A stretch of 13,981 nt of DNA from JARICQ01 sp964428475 (GTDB taxonomy: Bacteria > Bacillota > Clostridia > Tissierellales > Tissierellaceae): positions 1 through 13,981 of the forward strand of contig CAYRYO010000043.1 in assembly GCA_964428475.1 (NCBI GenBank). The letters are read 5' to 3'. The translations under genes were made by a program, and so were the position numbers. The notes under the pieces are model-generated. The model ran no database searches. It saw only the letters and a program-made list of their open reading frames with translations, and was not told the origin of the DNA. Positions 7,142 through 13,981 of the stretch are shown here, piece after piece. Position 1 is the first letter of the stretch. The number at the start of each line of letters is the position of its first letter.

Positions 7142-7195
7142 ATAATCACATCCCCCGCCACTTACATCGTCTAATTTTTCCTCTACTAATCCCTC
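7142..7195 (-). pseudogene. Relic of a Nif11-type precursor leader
   Basis: Directly upstream of and in frame with the lipoprotein ATG, the minus strand reads EGLVEEKLDDVSGGGCDY. This matches the leader end and core start of P1 (GELSDEELDNVAGGEC) and P2 (GELADEELESVSGGGC), including the Gly-Gly and the Cys two residues after it. A TGA stop precedes it in frame and there is no start codon, so it is not translated as such. The promoter block and a good ribosome binding site (AAAAAGGAG before an ATG at 7199) survive upstream. Most of the leader and the core have therefore been lost, by an internal deletion plus a frameshift. Confidence 0.8.
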
Positions 7196-7233
7196 TCATT
7201 CCAACCACTCCTTTTTACTTTTTACTTTCTACT

Positions 7234-7267
7234 TATTTATACACCAAAACTTCATATTAGTTAGATG
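7234..7267 (-). promoter_or_regulatory. Second copy of the 34-bp promoter-like block
   Basis: On the minus strand it reads CATCTAACTA, then AAGTT in the middle, then GTATAAATA, and matches the block upstream of P2 at 29 of 34 positions with the same spacing. It lies upstream of the leader relic, the lipoprotein and the 67-aa peptide. It begins about 40 nt after the terminator of the transport operon, so it is the start of a new transcription unit. As for the P2 copy, TCTAAC-N17-GTA fits an ECF sigma promoter. Confidence 0.65.
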
Positions 7268-7302
7268 ATTCTTAAATTTTTTTTATTTATTGACTTATTG
7301 AT

Positions 7303-7336
7303 ATATAAAAACCCTTACATCATTGTGTAAGAGTTT
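7303..7336 (-). terminator. Terminator of the export/sigma operon
   Basis: Arms at 7309-7319 and 7326-7336 form an 11-bp stem around a 6-nt loop (AAACTCTTACA with TGTAAGGGTTT on the minus strand), followed by TTTTTATATA. One pair is a U-G wobble on the minus strand but a C-A mismatch on the plus strand, so the element works in the minus direction. It ends 20 nt after the sigma factor stop codon. Confidence 0.8.
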
Positions 7337-7356
7337 AATATTGTCACTATTAATTT

Positions 7357-7866
7357 CTATTCTTGTGCTAACATAATCTTCCTAAGCATACCTATTGCGC
7401 GGTGCTGAAGAAATTTAGCATTGCTATAACTTACATTGATGCACTCTGCAACTTCCTTTGGAGTGTATTCATGGTAAAATCGCAAAACAAGAACAGCCCT
7501 CTCTCTTTCAGGTAACTTATCAAGCGCTTTTGCCAAATCTTCTAACTGTTCTTCTTTTAGTAATATCTCTATAGAGGATTCCGAATCATCCGAAATATGA
7601 CTTGTATTATCAATATCAGCTACAAACCCAAATTTAGACTTTGCACGAAAAAAATTACATACTTCATTGTGTGCTATAGTATAAATCCATGTAGATAAAC
7701 TTGCTTTATCACTATCATAGCTATCAAGATTTTGATAAACCTTTAAAAAAACACCAGCAAGCAAGTCCTCTGCGTCATGTGGATTTCTAAGCTTAGACAT
7801 TATATAACCGTACACCCTATCCTTATAATCAATATATATTTGTTCTCGTGGGATAATGTCACCCAT
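7357..7866 (-). CDS. ECF-type RNA polymerase sigma factor
   Basis: This 169-aa sigma-70 family regulator has only regions 2 and 4, the ECF layout. Region 2 contains DAEDLLAGVFLKVYQNLDSY and STWIYTIAHNEVCNFFRAK. Region 4 contains LPERERAVLVLRFYHEYTPK and an HTH with VAECINVSYSNAKFLQHRA. It is the last gene of the NHLM export operon. Its ribosome binding site (AAAGGGGG) overlaps the stop of the preceding ABC gene, which suggests tight co-expression. No anti-sigma gene adjoins it. The next unit downstream and the P2 operon share a 34-bp block with an ECF-like AAC-N17-GTA pattern, so this factor probably switches on the precursor genes. That link is inferred, not shown. Confidence 0.9.
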   Translation of the reverse strand: MGDIIPREQIYIDYKDRVYGYIMSKLRNPHDAEDLLAGVFLKVYQNLDSYDSDKASLSTWIYTIAHNEVCNFFRAKSKFGFVADIDNTSHISDDSESSIEILLKEEQLEDLAKALDKLPERERAVLVLRFYHEYTPKEVAECINVSYSNAKFLQHRAIGMLRKIMLAQE

Positions 7867-7881
7867 TTTCTAATACCCCCT

Positions 7882-10095
7882 TTAAAACACCGTTGATTTT
7901 TCAACATATCCTGTATCATCTAGCCGTTGACGTGATACAAGTTCTGCAAACATTCCGTCTCTTTCCATAAGTTCTATATAATTTCCATCTTCTATTATCT
8001 TACCTTTATCAAGCACAAGAATTCTATCACATTGCTTTATGGTGGAAAGTCTATGTGCAATTACTATTCTAGTACACTTTAACTTTTCAAGTGACTCTGA
8101 TACTGCTTTTTGAGTAATATTATCAAGAGCACTAGTAGCCTCATCAAACATCAATATTTTGGGTTTAGGTGCAATAGCACGAGCTATCATAAGTCTTTGC
8201 TTTTGTCCTCCCGAAACTCCTCCACTTCCTTCGGAAATCATAGTATTCATTCCCATAGGCATATCCCTTATATCATCAGCAATATCAGCCATCTCAGCTG
8301 CTTCCCATGCTTCACTTAAACCAAGCCAAGGTGCAACAATTGTAATATTGGAGTAGATATCACCTTGAAACAATTTACCGTTTTGCATTACAACTCCAAT
8401 ATTTCTTCTAAGTGATTTTAAATCAACAGTTGATAAATCCTTGCCATCATAGTATATAGCACCCCTTCCAGGAGTTTCAAATCCTAACAAAAGACGTAGT
8501 AAAGTTGACTTGCCACAACCCGTTGTACCGACAATCGCCACAAATTGCCCTGGACGAATTTTAAGAGATAAATCGTCAATAATTAGTGGCATATTTTCAT
8601 TGTATCTAAATGAAATATTATTTAATTCAATTGATCCTGAAAGACTTGTAATTACCCTTTTATCTACAGAAATTTCAGGAACTGTCTTTAGTATAGGCTC
8701 AACCATTTCCATGATAGGCTTTATATTTGCAACGGTTGATACTACTGAAGCCATTGACATAAATGCGCCTGCTGAAAATCCATAGGCAATATTAAATGAC
8801 ATATAATCTGCAACAGAAATTCCAGATACAACTGCAAAGTAATAAAGTACTATGGTCCCAACAAGACTAATCACAGTAGAAATTACTGGAGCAAATTTCA
8901 AAAATCTCGGTGGATTGTATTGAAGTTCTGCAATACCCTTGTAACTATTGGCCCATTTACTAAAGGCACGGCGTTCTGAACCCGATAATTTTATTTTCTG
9001 AACACCTGATATCAAAGAATATACAATTCCAGATTGTTCCGCACCTCTTTCCATTATCTTCTTTGAAATACCCATTTGAGCAAACACAGTTATGATGGAA
9101 AATACGACCGTTGCAAGTATAATAATTAGCGCTGGAATAGCAAGTTCAGGTGCATAATTAAATATCTGTGTTATGTATACAAGTGAAAATACCGAAGTAA
9201 GCCCTGTAGTAAGCACTACATTTGCAAGCATACTACACAAACTATTTATGCTCTGTGCCCTACTTGACAATGCACCCGATGAGTATCCCTTGAAAAATGT
9301 AGCAGGAAGGCTCATAACACGCATCATAGATGCAGACTGTACTGCAATATTCATCTTTGTATCTAAACGAGACATGACAAGTGCTTTAGTCATCCCAATC
9401 AAAGATGTTGAAATCGTAACCCCAACAAATAAAAGGGCAATCGGCACAAGCAAACTCAAATCTCCACTCGCTACTATCTTTGAAAATATAATATTATTTA
9501 TTTTTGGAACAAGAAGTCCAATCAAAGTAACTGCAAATGTAGCTGCGCCTACCATTACAAAATCTGAAATTGACAATGTTTGAATTATATATTTAATTAA
9601 ATCTACTATTCCTAGTGATTTTAGTGGAAGAGGCTTATAAAAACAGATTGCCTCGTCTGATAAAAGATTTACATTTTTTGAATTTATCTTTATGCGTTTT
9701 TCGGTTTTTGGATCGATATAATAATATCCTGAAAGGCCACGAGGAATAATAGCTACTATTTCACCTTCTTTGCTTGATCCAAGCAATGCACCAATCCCGT
9801 CCTTATACCATTTCCCTTCTAAATGAACAGTACGCCTCATAATTCCTGAAGGTCTAAGCAAAAATTCAAGTTGTTCATTTATATCTTGTAAATTCTCAGG
9901 CAAATCCTGTCCCTTTATATGATAAAATTTAAGTATTTCCCCAATTGCATCTTCTGCCCTTTTTCTATCATCATTCCATTCATCACCAAATACAGACTTT
10001 CCCATGATAATGCTTGCCATATTGGTAAAACTCTTGGAAAATTCTTCTTCATCATTTTCAATACGTTCTCTTATTTGTTCATCAAACCAGCCCAC
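7882..10095 (-). CDS. NHLM-type peptide export ABC transporter, permease/ATP-binding protein
   Basis: This is the 737-aa second ABC subunit of an NHLM (Nif11/NHLP leader) peptide export system. Residues 1-160 are a soluble N-terminal domain without the C39 peptidase residues. The transmembrane domain spans roughly 165-470. The ATPase domain follows with Walker A GTTGCGKST at 523-531, Q-loop Gln571, signature VSGGQKQR at 627-634, Walker B ILMFDE at 647-652 and the switch His681. All nucleotide-binding residues are intact. It should sit in the cytoplasmic membrane and pair with the C39-containing transporter encoded just upstream. The start is GTG at 10095, chosen because AGGGGGTGA lies just before it and the preceding gene ends only 11 nt upstream. 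Confidence 0.92.
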   Translation of the reverse strand: MGWFDEQIRERIENDEEEFSKSFTNMASIIMGKSVFGDEWNDDRKRAEDAIGEILKFYHIKGQDLPENLQDINEQLEFLLRPSGIMRRTVHLEGKWYKDGIGALLGSSKEGEIVAIIPRGLSGYYYIDPKTEKRIKINSKNVNLLSDEAICFYKPLPLKSLGIVDLIKYIIQTLSISDFVMVGAATFAVTLIGLLVPKINNIIFSKIVASGDLSLLVPIALLFVGVTISTSLIGMTKALVMSRLDTKMNIAVQSASMMRVMSLPATFFKGYSSGALSSRAQSINSLCSMLANVVLTTGLTSVFSLVYITQIFNYAPELAIPALIIILATVVFSIITVFAQMGISKKIMERGAEQSGIVYSLISGVQKIKLSGSERRAFSKWANSYKGIAELQYNPPRFLKFAPVISTVISLVGTIVLYYFAVVSGISVADYMSFNIAYGFSAGAFMSMASVVSTVANIKPIMEMVEPILKTVPEISVDKRVITSLSGSIELNNISFRYNENMPLIIDDLSLKIRPGQFVAIVGTTGCGKSTLLRLLLGFETPGRGAIYYDGKDLSTVDLKSLRRNIGVVMQNGKLFQGDIYSNITIVAPWLGLSEAWEAAEMADIADDIRDMPMGMNTMISEGSGGVSGGQKQRLMIARAIAPKPKILMFDEATSALDNITQKAVSESLEKLKCTRIVIAHRLSTIKQCDRILVLDKGKIIEDGNYIELMERDGMFAELVSRQRLDDTGYVEKSTVF

Positions 10096-10106
10096 TAACT
10101 CACCCC

Positions 10107-12281
10107 CTATTCATTGGTCACAAGACTTGCATACATTCCGCCAAGTCTATATAATTCATCATGACTACCTCTTTCAACGACCTTTCCCTTATCCATTACA
10201 ATGATTTCATCACAATCACGAATAGTTGAAAGCCTGTGTGCTATTACTATAGATGTAATACCCCTATCGGCTATACTGTTTACAACTTCAAATTCCGTCT
10301 TTGCATCTAATGCACTAGTCGCTTCATCCATTATAATGATTCTTGGGTCTTGTGCCAATACCCTGGCAATTTCAATACGCTGCCTTTGACCTCCTGAAAA
10401 GTCCTTTCCGCCTTCTAGCATTTTATATTCATATCCTCCGTCACGCACCATAATATCTGAATGTAACTTGGCATCTCTAGCTGCTAGTATCATTTCAAAA
10501 TTTTCAATTGTACTATCCCACATTTTAATATTATCTGAAATAGTATCTTCAAAGAGGATAATATCCTGATCTACTACCGCAAGAGATCCTGTAAATACCT
10601 CTCTATTAATCTCTTCAATAGGACTACCGTCAAATAGTATTTCACCGCTCCAAGGCTTGTAAAGACCAGATATGAGTTTTGAAAGTGTTGATTTCCCGCA
10701 ACCTGAAGAGCCTACAAAGGCAACTCTTTCACCTTGTTTTAAACTTAAATTGAAATTTTCAATAAGTGGATCTTCAAGTCTTGAATAACCAAAGGTTAAA
10801 TTCTTAATTTCAATATTTCCCTTAAGCTTTGAATAAGATATATCTTCTAAATAATCTTCTTCATTATATTCAACATCTGGTGGATAGTTCATTACATCCT
10901 CCACACGTTCCATATTTGTACGCATTTCCTGAATTTGTTGCCCTGCATATATAAAACTCATTGCCGGTTGAGAAAATGACATCATAAAACCTTGAAATGC
11001 AAATATCATACCTACAGTAAAATCGCCCTTCATAGTCAAATAAACACCTATCATCAATATTGCAATATTAGCAAGCGATGATACAAGGCTTGGAATCATA
11101 CCCAAGTATTGATTTAATTTGGCATATTTAACATTTTCTCTATTTACACTGGCCTGATAACCAGACCATTTTTCAAAAAAACCATTTTCCGCACCACTTG
11201 CTTTGATAGTTTCAATCATTTCAATCCCAGCTACTGTTGCACCAGCAAGTTTTCCTGCATCCCGCATTTGTACTCTTGTTATATTAATTCGTTTTTTAGA
11301 AATTATCTGTGACACTATTAGATTGATAAGAATAGATGATATACCTACTACTGTCAAAACAACACTATATCTAAGCATAACTACAAGATAAAAAATCATC
11401 ATCACAAAATCTAAAAACAGAGGTGCAAATTCATTGATAATGGATGAAGCTATACCTTCATTTGTTGATTGACGCATAGCAATATCTCCAACCATACGCT
11501 GCGAAAAGAATTCCATAGGCATTCTAAGAACATGCCACATAAATGAAGAATTGGCTACAATTGCAAGTTTCCCCTGAATTTTAAGCATATATACTATTCT
11601 AAGCATCATTACAATGATTTGAATAAAAGCAAACGCTGACATTCCAATAATAAATGGCATCAGCCATTCTGGATTTTGTCCTGTAAGCAATCTATCCATA
11701 AATATTCTTGAAAAAACGGGATTGATTATACCCATGAGAGCTGTAATAGCTGTTGTAAGTATGACAAATAGGAATGCCGTAGACATTCCTGTAAGCCTTT
11801 TTTTAGCAAAATCAACTACAGACCTTGGTTTGCCACCAGTTTCAAAACTATCCGTAGGTTCAAACATAAGACAGATTCCAGTAAAGGCCTTGTCAAATGC
11901 TTCCATAGAAAGCTTTACATTGCCCTTAGCAGGATCATTGATAATTGCTTTATTTCTTGAAAATCCATTGAGTACGACAAAGTGACTAAAATTCCAATGA
12001 ACTATACAGGGAAAACTGCCATTTTTCTTAAGTTCTTCTGGTTCATAACGATAGCCCTGAGCTTTTAGACCATAAGTCCTTGCTGCTTTGACCACATTTT
12101 TGGCACTAGAGCCATTTCTAGAAACACCACAATCCTCACGCACCTGTTCAAGAGGTAACCATTTGCCATAATAAGCAAGAATCATAGCGAGACTTGCAGC
12201 ACCACATTCCAAAGCTTCCATTTGCATGATAACTGGAACTTTAGCATACCCTTTTTGAACAGTTTTATTTGTTTTTTTCAT
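10107..12281 (-). CDS. NHLM-type peptide export ABC transporter with C39 leader peptidase
   Basis: This 724-aa transporter probably cuts the leader after Gly-Gly and exports the core peptide. The N-terminal C39 peptidase has Gln20, Cys26 (ALECGAASLAMILAYYGKW), His100 (HWNFSHFVVLNG) and Asp116 (NDPAKG), so the catalytic set is complete. Membrane segments lie between about 165 and 450. The ATPase domain has Walker A GSSGCGKST at 524-532, signature FSGGQRQR at 628-635, Walker B IIIMDE at 648-653 and His682. The ATG at 12281 is preceded by GAGGTGA, which overlaps the stop of the secretion-protein gene, so the two are translated together. Both precursors in this window end their leaders in Gly-Gly and are the natural substrates. 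The length agrees with the NHLM peptidase/ATP-binding family. Confidence 0.94.
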   Translation of the reverse strand: MKKTNKTVQKGYAKVPVIMQMEALECGAASLAMILAYYGKWLPLEQVREDCGVSRNGSSAKNVVKAARTYGLKAQGYRYEPEELKKNGSFPCIVHWNFSHFVVLNGFSRNKAIINDPAKGNVKLSMEAFDKAFTGICLMFEPTDSFETGGKPRSVVDFAKKRLTGMSTAFLFVILTTAITALMGIINPVFSRIFMDRLLTGQNPEWLMPFIIGMSAFAFIQIIVMMLRIVYMLKIQGKLAIVANSSFMWHVLRMPMEFFSQRMVGDIAMRQSTNEGIASSIINEFAPLFLDFVMMIFYLVVMLRYSVVLTVVGISSILINLIVSQIISKKRINITRVQMRDAGKLAGATVAGIEMIETIKASGAENGFFEKWSGYQASVNRENVKYAKLNQYLGMIPSLVSSLANIAILMIGVYLTMKGDFTVGMIFAFQGFMMSFSQPAMSFIYAGQQIQEMRTNMERVEDVMNYPPDVEYNEEDYLEDISYSKLKGNIEIKNLTFGYSRLEDPLIENFNLSLKQGERVAFVGSSGCGKSTLSKLISGLYKPWSGEILFDGSPIEEINREVFTGSLAVVDQDIILFEDTISDNIKMWDSTIENFEMILAARDAKLHSDIMVRDGGYEYKMLEGGKDFSGGQRQRIEIARVLAQDPRIIIMDEATSALDAKTEFEVVNSIADRGITSIVIAHRLSTIRDCDEIIVMDKGKVVERGSHDELYRLGGMYASLVTNE

Positions 12282-12295
12282 ATCAGTAACTCACC

Positions 12296-12778
12296 TCAAT
12301 TTAGCAAAAATGAAATAGGATTGATGCTTTCAAGTATAATCGAAACATCAACAATTCCATTAGCTAGGCCTTCGACATCTATATTTACCTCATAACTCCA
12401 CTCAGCAGGCGAAATGGCATATAGGGTATATTCCTCTCTATCACCATATAATTTCTCAAGTTCTTGCTTTGAAATAGGAGTATCTGAAATTCCTGTAATA
12501 ATTCCCTCTTTATCTCCAATTTTAGCAGCCATACCTTTTGATATCTCAGATGACACAGGTAGGTAGCATACCACTTCACCATCTCTGCTAATTCCTTTTT
12601 TATCAATAGTTGTTTCCAATGTTCCATAAATACTCCATACTAAAACCGATCCCAACAATATAATAACTGCAGCAAGAATAATCCATATACTTGGATTAGA
12701 TACTCTTATATAATCATTAAGTTGTTCCGGAGAAGATACCCTGTCTATACTAGACTTTCTAAAAACACTATTATCCAT
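12296..12778 (-). CDS. Short HlyD-like NHLM secretion protein
   Basis: This 160-aa membrane-anchored protein is encoded first in the export operon. After a cytosolic stretch (FRKSSIDRVSSPEQLNDYIR) there is one membrane segment (PSIWIILAAVIILLGSVLVW), then an extracellular beta-rich region of about 110 aa. The N-terminal pattern is that of NHLM secretion proteins related to the HlyD membrane-fusion family. It is much shorter than usual HlyD proteins and shows no long coiled-coil hairpin. I chose the ATG at 12778 because AAAGGGGGGAG lies just upstream. A reading from a TTG at 12808 would begin inside the preceding terminator hairpin. The stop overlaps the ribosome binding site of the peptidase transporter gene. 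It probably forms the extracellular part of the exporter. Confidence 0.82.
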   Translation of the reverse strand: MDNSVFRKSSIDRVSSPEQLNDYIRVSNPSIWIILAAVIILLGSVLVWSIYGTLETTIDKKGISRDGEVVCYLPVSSEISKGMAAKIGDKEGIITGISDTPISKQELEKLYGDREEYTLYAISPAEWSYEVNIDVEGLANGIVDVSIILESINPISFLLN

Positions 12779-12802
12779 AAACCCACTCCCCCCTTTAATC
12801 AT

Positions 12803-12872
12803 ATACAAAACCCCCCTAATGATAATTATTAACCCTAAAAATTTAATTTTCTAATCATTAGTGGGGTGTTTT
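12803..12872 (-). terminator. Long-stem terminator or attenuator between STAS gene and export operon
   Basis: Arms at 12807-12823 and 12854-12872 pair over 17 bp with two single-base bulges and a 30-nt loop. On the minus strand the second arm ends ATCATTAGGGGGGTTTT and is followed by GTATAT. The stem begins 4 nt after the STAS stop. On the plus strand it would be followed by ATTTTT, so it may act in both directions. It ends only about 28 nt before the first codon of the export operon, leaving almost no room for a normal promoter after it. Confidence 0.75.
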
Positions 12873-12876
12873 ATTT

Positions 12877-13170
12877 TTACTCTATTGTAAGTATGTCACA
12901 AAATCCTGTCATTTCAAATACTTCCATTATAGTTTCATTTACATTCTTTACAACCATTTTTCCCTGTTTATTCATCATCTTTTGAGCAGAAAGTATTACT
13001 CTAAGCCCTGCACTAGATAAATATACCAGTTTCTCAAGATTTAAAACTAGCTTGCCAATATCATTTTGACCTTTTATTTCTTCTTCTAATTGAGATGCAG
13101 TATTGCTATCAAGTCTCCCTTCGAGATTTAATATTAGAGTATCGCCTTCTTTAATCTTATTTATTTCCAA
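12877..13170 (-). CDS. STAS-domain anti-sigma factor antagonist
   Basis: This 97-aa protein is a single STAS domain of the SpoIIAA/RsbV type. It has the first strand EGDTLILNLEGRLDSNTA, the core LVLNLEKLVYLSSAGLRVIL with the serine pair SSAGLR that is phosphorylated by the partner anti-sigma kinase, and a C-terminal helix (ETIMEVFEMTGFCDILTI). Such proteins act in partner switching: unphosphorylated they bind an anti-sigma factor and free a sigma factor. No anti-sigma kinase gene is in the window. The start is a TTG at 13170, supported by AAAGGGGGAAG about 7 nt upstream. It is a monocistronic unit with a promoter upstream and a strong hairpin just after the stop. A link to the neighbouring ECF-type sigma factor is not supported by sequence. 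Confidence 0.9.
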   Translation of the reverse strand: MEINKIKEGDTLILNLEGRLDSNTASQLEEEIKGQNDIGKLVLNLEKLVYLSSAGLRVILSAQKMMNKQGKMVVKNVNETIMEVFEMTGFCDILTIE

Positions 13171-13249
13171 TGCACTTCCCCCTTTATATTCTTGTCATAT
13201 AAATAATTAGCGCTATGTCACTTCTTGTTGATATTGATATTATATTACC

Positions 13250-13278
13250 ATAACATACAAATAATGTAAATAATTCAA
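13250..13278 (-). promoter_or_regulatory. Candidate sigma-A promoter of the STAS gene
   Basis: On the minus strand TTGAAT (-35, 13273-13278) is followed after 17 bp by TGTTAT (-10, 13250-13255). The start codon is about 80 nt further on. The spacing is ideal, but the -10 matches the consensus at only four of six positions. Confidence 0.45.
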
Positions 13279-13300
13279 CCATCAAATTTCTCTTTTATAG

Positions 13301-13357
13301 TTTGCTTAAACTGCAAGCTTTAAAAGCTATTATATATATAATAGTACATAAAGCAAA
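13301..13357. other. Structured AT-rich intergenic region downstream of hisIE
   Basis: Nested inverted repeats: outer arms TTTGCTT (13301-13307) and AAGCAAA (13351-13357), and an inner palindrome CTATTATATATATAATAG (13327-13344) beside AGCTTTAAAAGCT (13316-13328). It lies 34 nt after the hisIE stop and may end that transcript. No clear T-run follows, so terminator function is uncertain. I see no gene in 13171-13390. Confidence 0.4.
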
Positions 13358-13390
13358 TCTTGTAATCCATCCAAAGTATGATTGAAGAAA

Positions 13391-13981
13391 TTATTTTTTT
13401 CGCTTCTCTAATTCTCTTTTTATATCTTCTATCTCAATCCCCTGTTCTACCATTAAAACTAAGGTGTGGTATACCAGATCACTTATCTCATATATCATTT
13501 CTTCTTTATCCTTATTTTTAGAAGCTATGATTACTTCTGCCGATTCCTCCCCTACCTTTTTAAGGATTTTATCTATGCCCTTTTCAAATAGATAATTGCT
13601 ATATGACCCTTCTACAGGATTTGTTTTTCTATCTTTGAGTAAAATATAAAGAACGTCTAGTATATCACCTTTATCCTCTTCTAATTTTACCACTTCATTG
13701 AAAAAACAAGAGTATTCCCCAGTATGACAAGCTACCCCTATTTGTTCTACTATAAGAAGTATTGTATCCCCGTCACAGTCATAGCTCATTGCCCTAAGCT
13801 TTTGAATATTACCTGAACTTTCACCCTTTTTCCAGAGTTCACCCCTACTTCTGCTGTAATACACTGCTACTCTTTCATTTAATGTTCTCTCTATAGAATC
13901 TTTATTCATATATGCAAGCATTAAGACCTTTTTTGTATTTACATCCTGTGCTATAGCTGGCACTAAACCTTTTTCATCAAA
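13391..13981 (-). CDS. hisIE: Phosphoribosyl-AMP cyclohydrolase / phosphoribosyl-ATP pyrophosphatase, 5' end outside window
   Basis: This bifunctional histidine-biosynthesis enzyme carries out steps 2 and 3: it hydrolyses phosphoribosyl-ATP to phosphoribosyl-AMP (HisE part) and opens the purine ring (HisI part). The HisI domain comes first with QDVNTKKVLMLAYMN, the metal-binding DCDGDT and the zinc-ligand motif ACHTGEYSCFF. The HisE domain follows with LFEKGIDKILKKVGEESAEV and YEISDLVYHTLVLMVEQG. The frame stays open to the window edge: the last 18 bases encode FDEKGL in front of VPAIAQD, the usual HisI beginning. A GTG at 13963 is therefore an internal valine codon, not the start. At least 196 residues are visible. 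It is a housekeeping gene, probably the end of a his operon, and marks the boundary of the peptide locus. Confidence 0.95.
   Translation of the reverse strand, partial: FDEKGLVPAIAQDVNTKKVLMLAYMNKDSIERTLNERVAVYYSRSRGELWKKGESSGNIQKLRAMSYDCDGDTILLIVEQIGVACHTGEYSCFFNEVVKLEEDKGDILDVLYILLKDRKTNPVEGSYSNYLFEKGIDKILKKVGEESAEVIIASKNKDKEEMIYEISDLVYHTLVLMVEQGIEIEDIKRELEKRKK

Noticed and set aside
7039..7260. Plus-strand 73-codon frame across the lipoprotein start and promoter block
   Set aside because: AT-rich chance frame opposite the signal peptide region; no ribosome binding site.
12385..12627. 80-codon minus-strand frame inside the secretion protein gene
   Set aside because: Another reading frame of a supported gene, with no domain features.
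13391..13963. Complete hisIE starting at the GTG at 13963
   Set aside because: The frame stays open to the window edge and the upstream FDEKGL is typical HisI sequence, so the gene is partial.

Overview
The window is low-GC DNA with every recognisable gene on the minus strand. The base composition, strong AAAGGAGG/AAAGGGGG ribosome binding sites, a fused hisIE and the NHLM/Nif11 peptide-export genes suggest an anaerobic Firmicute of the Clostridia/Tissierellia type. The species cannot be named from sequence alone.

Layout in transcription order, from high to low coordinates. (1) The 3' part of hisIE, running off the window edge, then a structured intergenic stretch. (2) A one-gene unit for a STAS anti-sigma-factor antagonist, with its own promoter and a 17-bp stem terminator. 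(3) An NHLM-type peptide export operon (12778 to 7357): a short membrane-anchored HlyD-like secretion protein, a C39-peptidase ABC transporter, a partner ABC transporter and an ECF-type sigma factor, closed by a terminator. (4) A unit that starts with a 34-bp promoter-like block, followed by the relic of a precursor leader, a lipoprotein and a 67-aa leader-like peptide, closed by a terminator. (5) An RlmI-family rRNA methyltransferase. (6) A second operon with the same 34-bp block: a Nif11-type precursor (P2), an Sfp-type phosphopantetheinyl transferase, a radical SAM/SPASM enzyme, a second Nif11-type precursor (P1), a secreted DUF1254/DUF1214 protein, and the start of another secreted protein at the window edge.

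Read together, this is a RiPP-type locus. Two precursors share a near-identical Nif11-like leader ending in Gly-Gly, but their cores differ. Both cores look like small zinc ribbons (CxxC...CxxCG) with an extra Gly-Gly-x-Cys at the predicted cleavage site. The radical SAM enzyme is the likely modifier, the C39 transporter the likely leader peptidase and exporter, and the ECF sigma factor the likely activator of the shared promoter block. The lipoprotein and possibly the rRNA methyltransferase are candidate self-protection genes. The phosphopantetheinyl transferase has no visible carrier protein and is the least explained member.

A run of 100 N (1959-2058) inside the radical SAM gene is flanked by a perfect 55-nt duplication. 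It is almost certainly an assembly join: removing it restores an intact 464-codon gene. At least one decayed leader (7142-7195), and possibly a second (3' end of the phosphopantetheinyl transferase), show that precursor genes here have been duplicated and lost.
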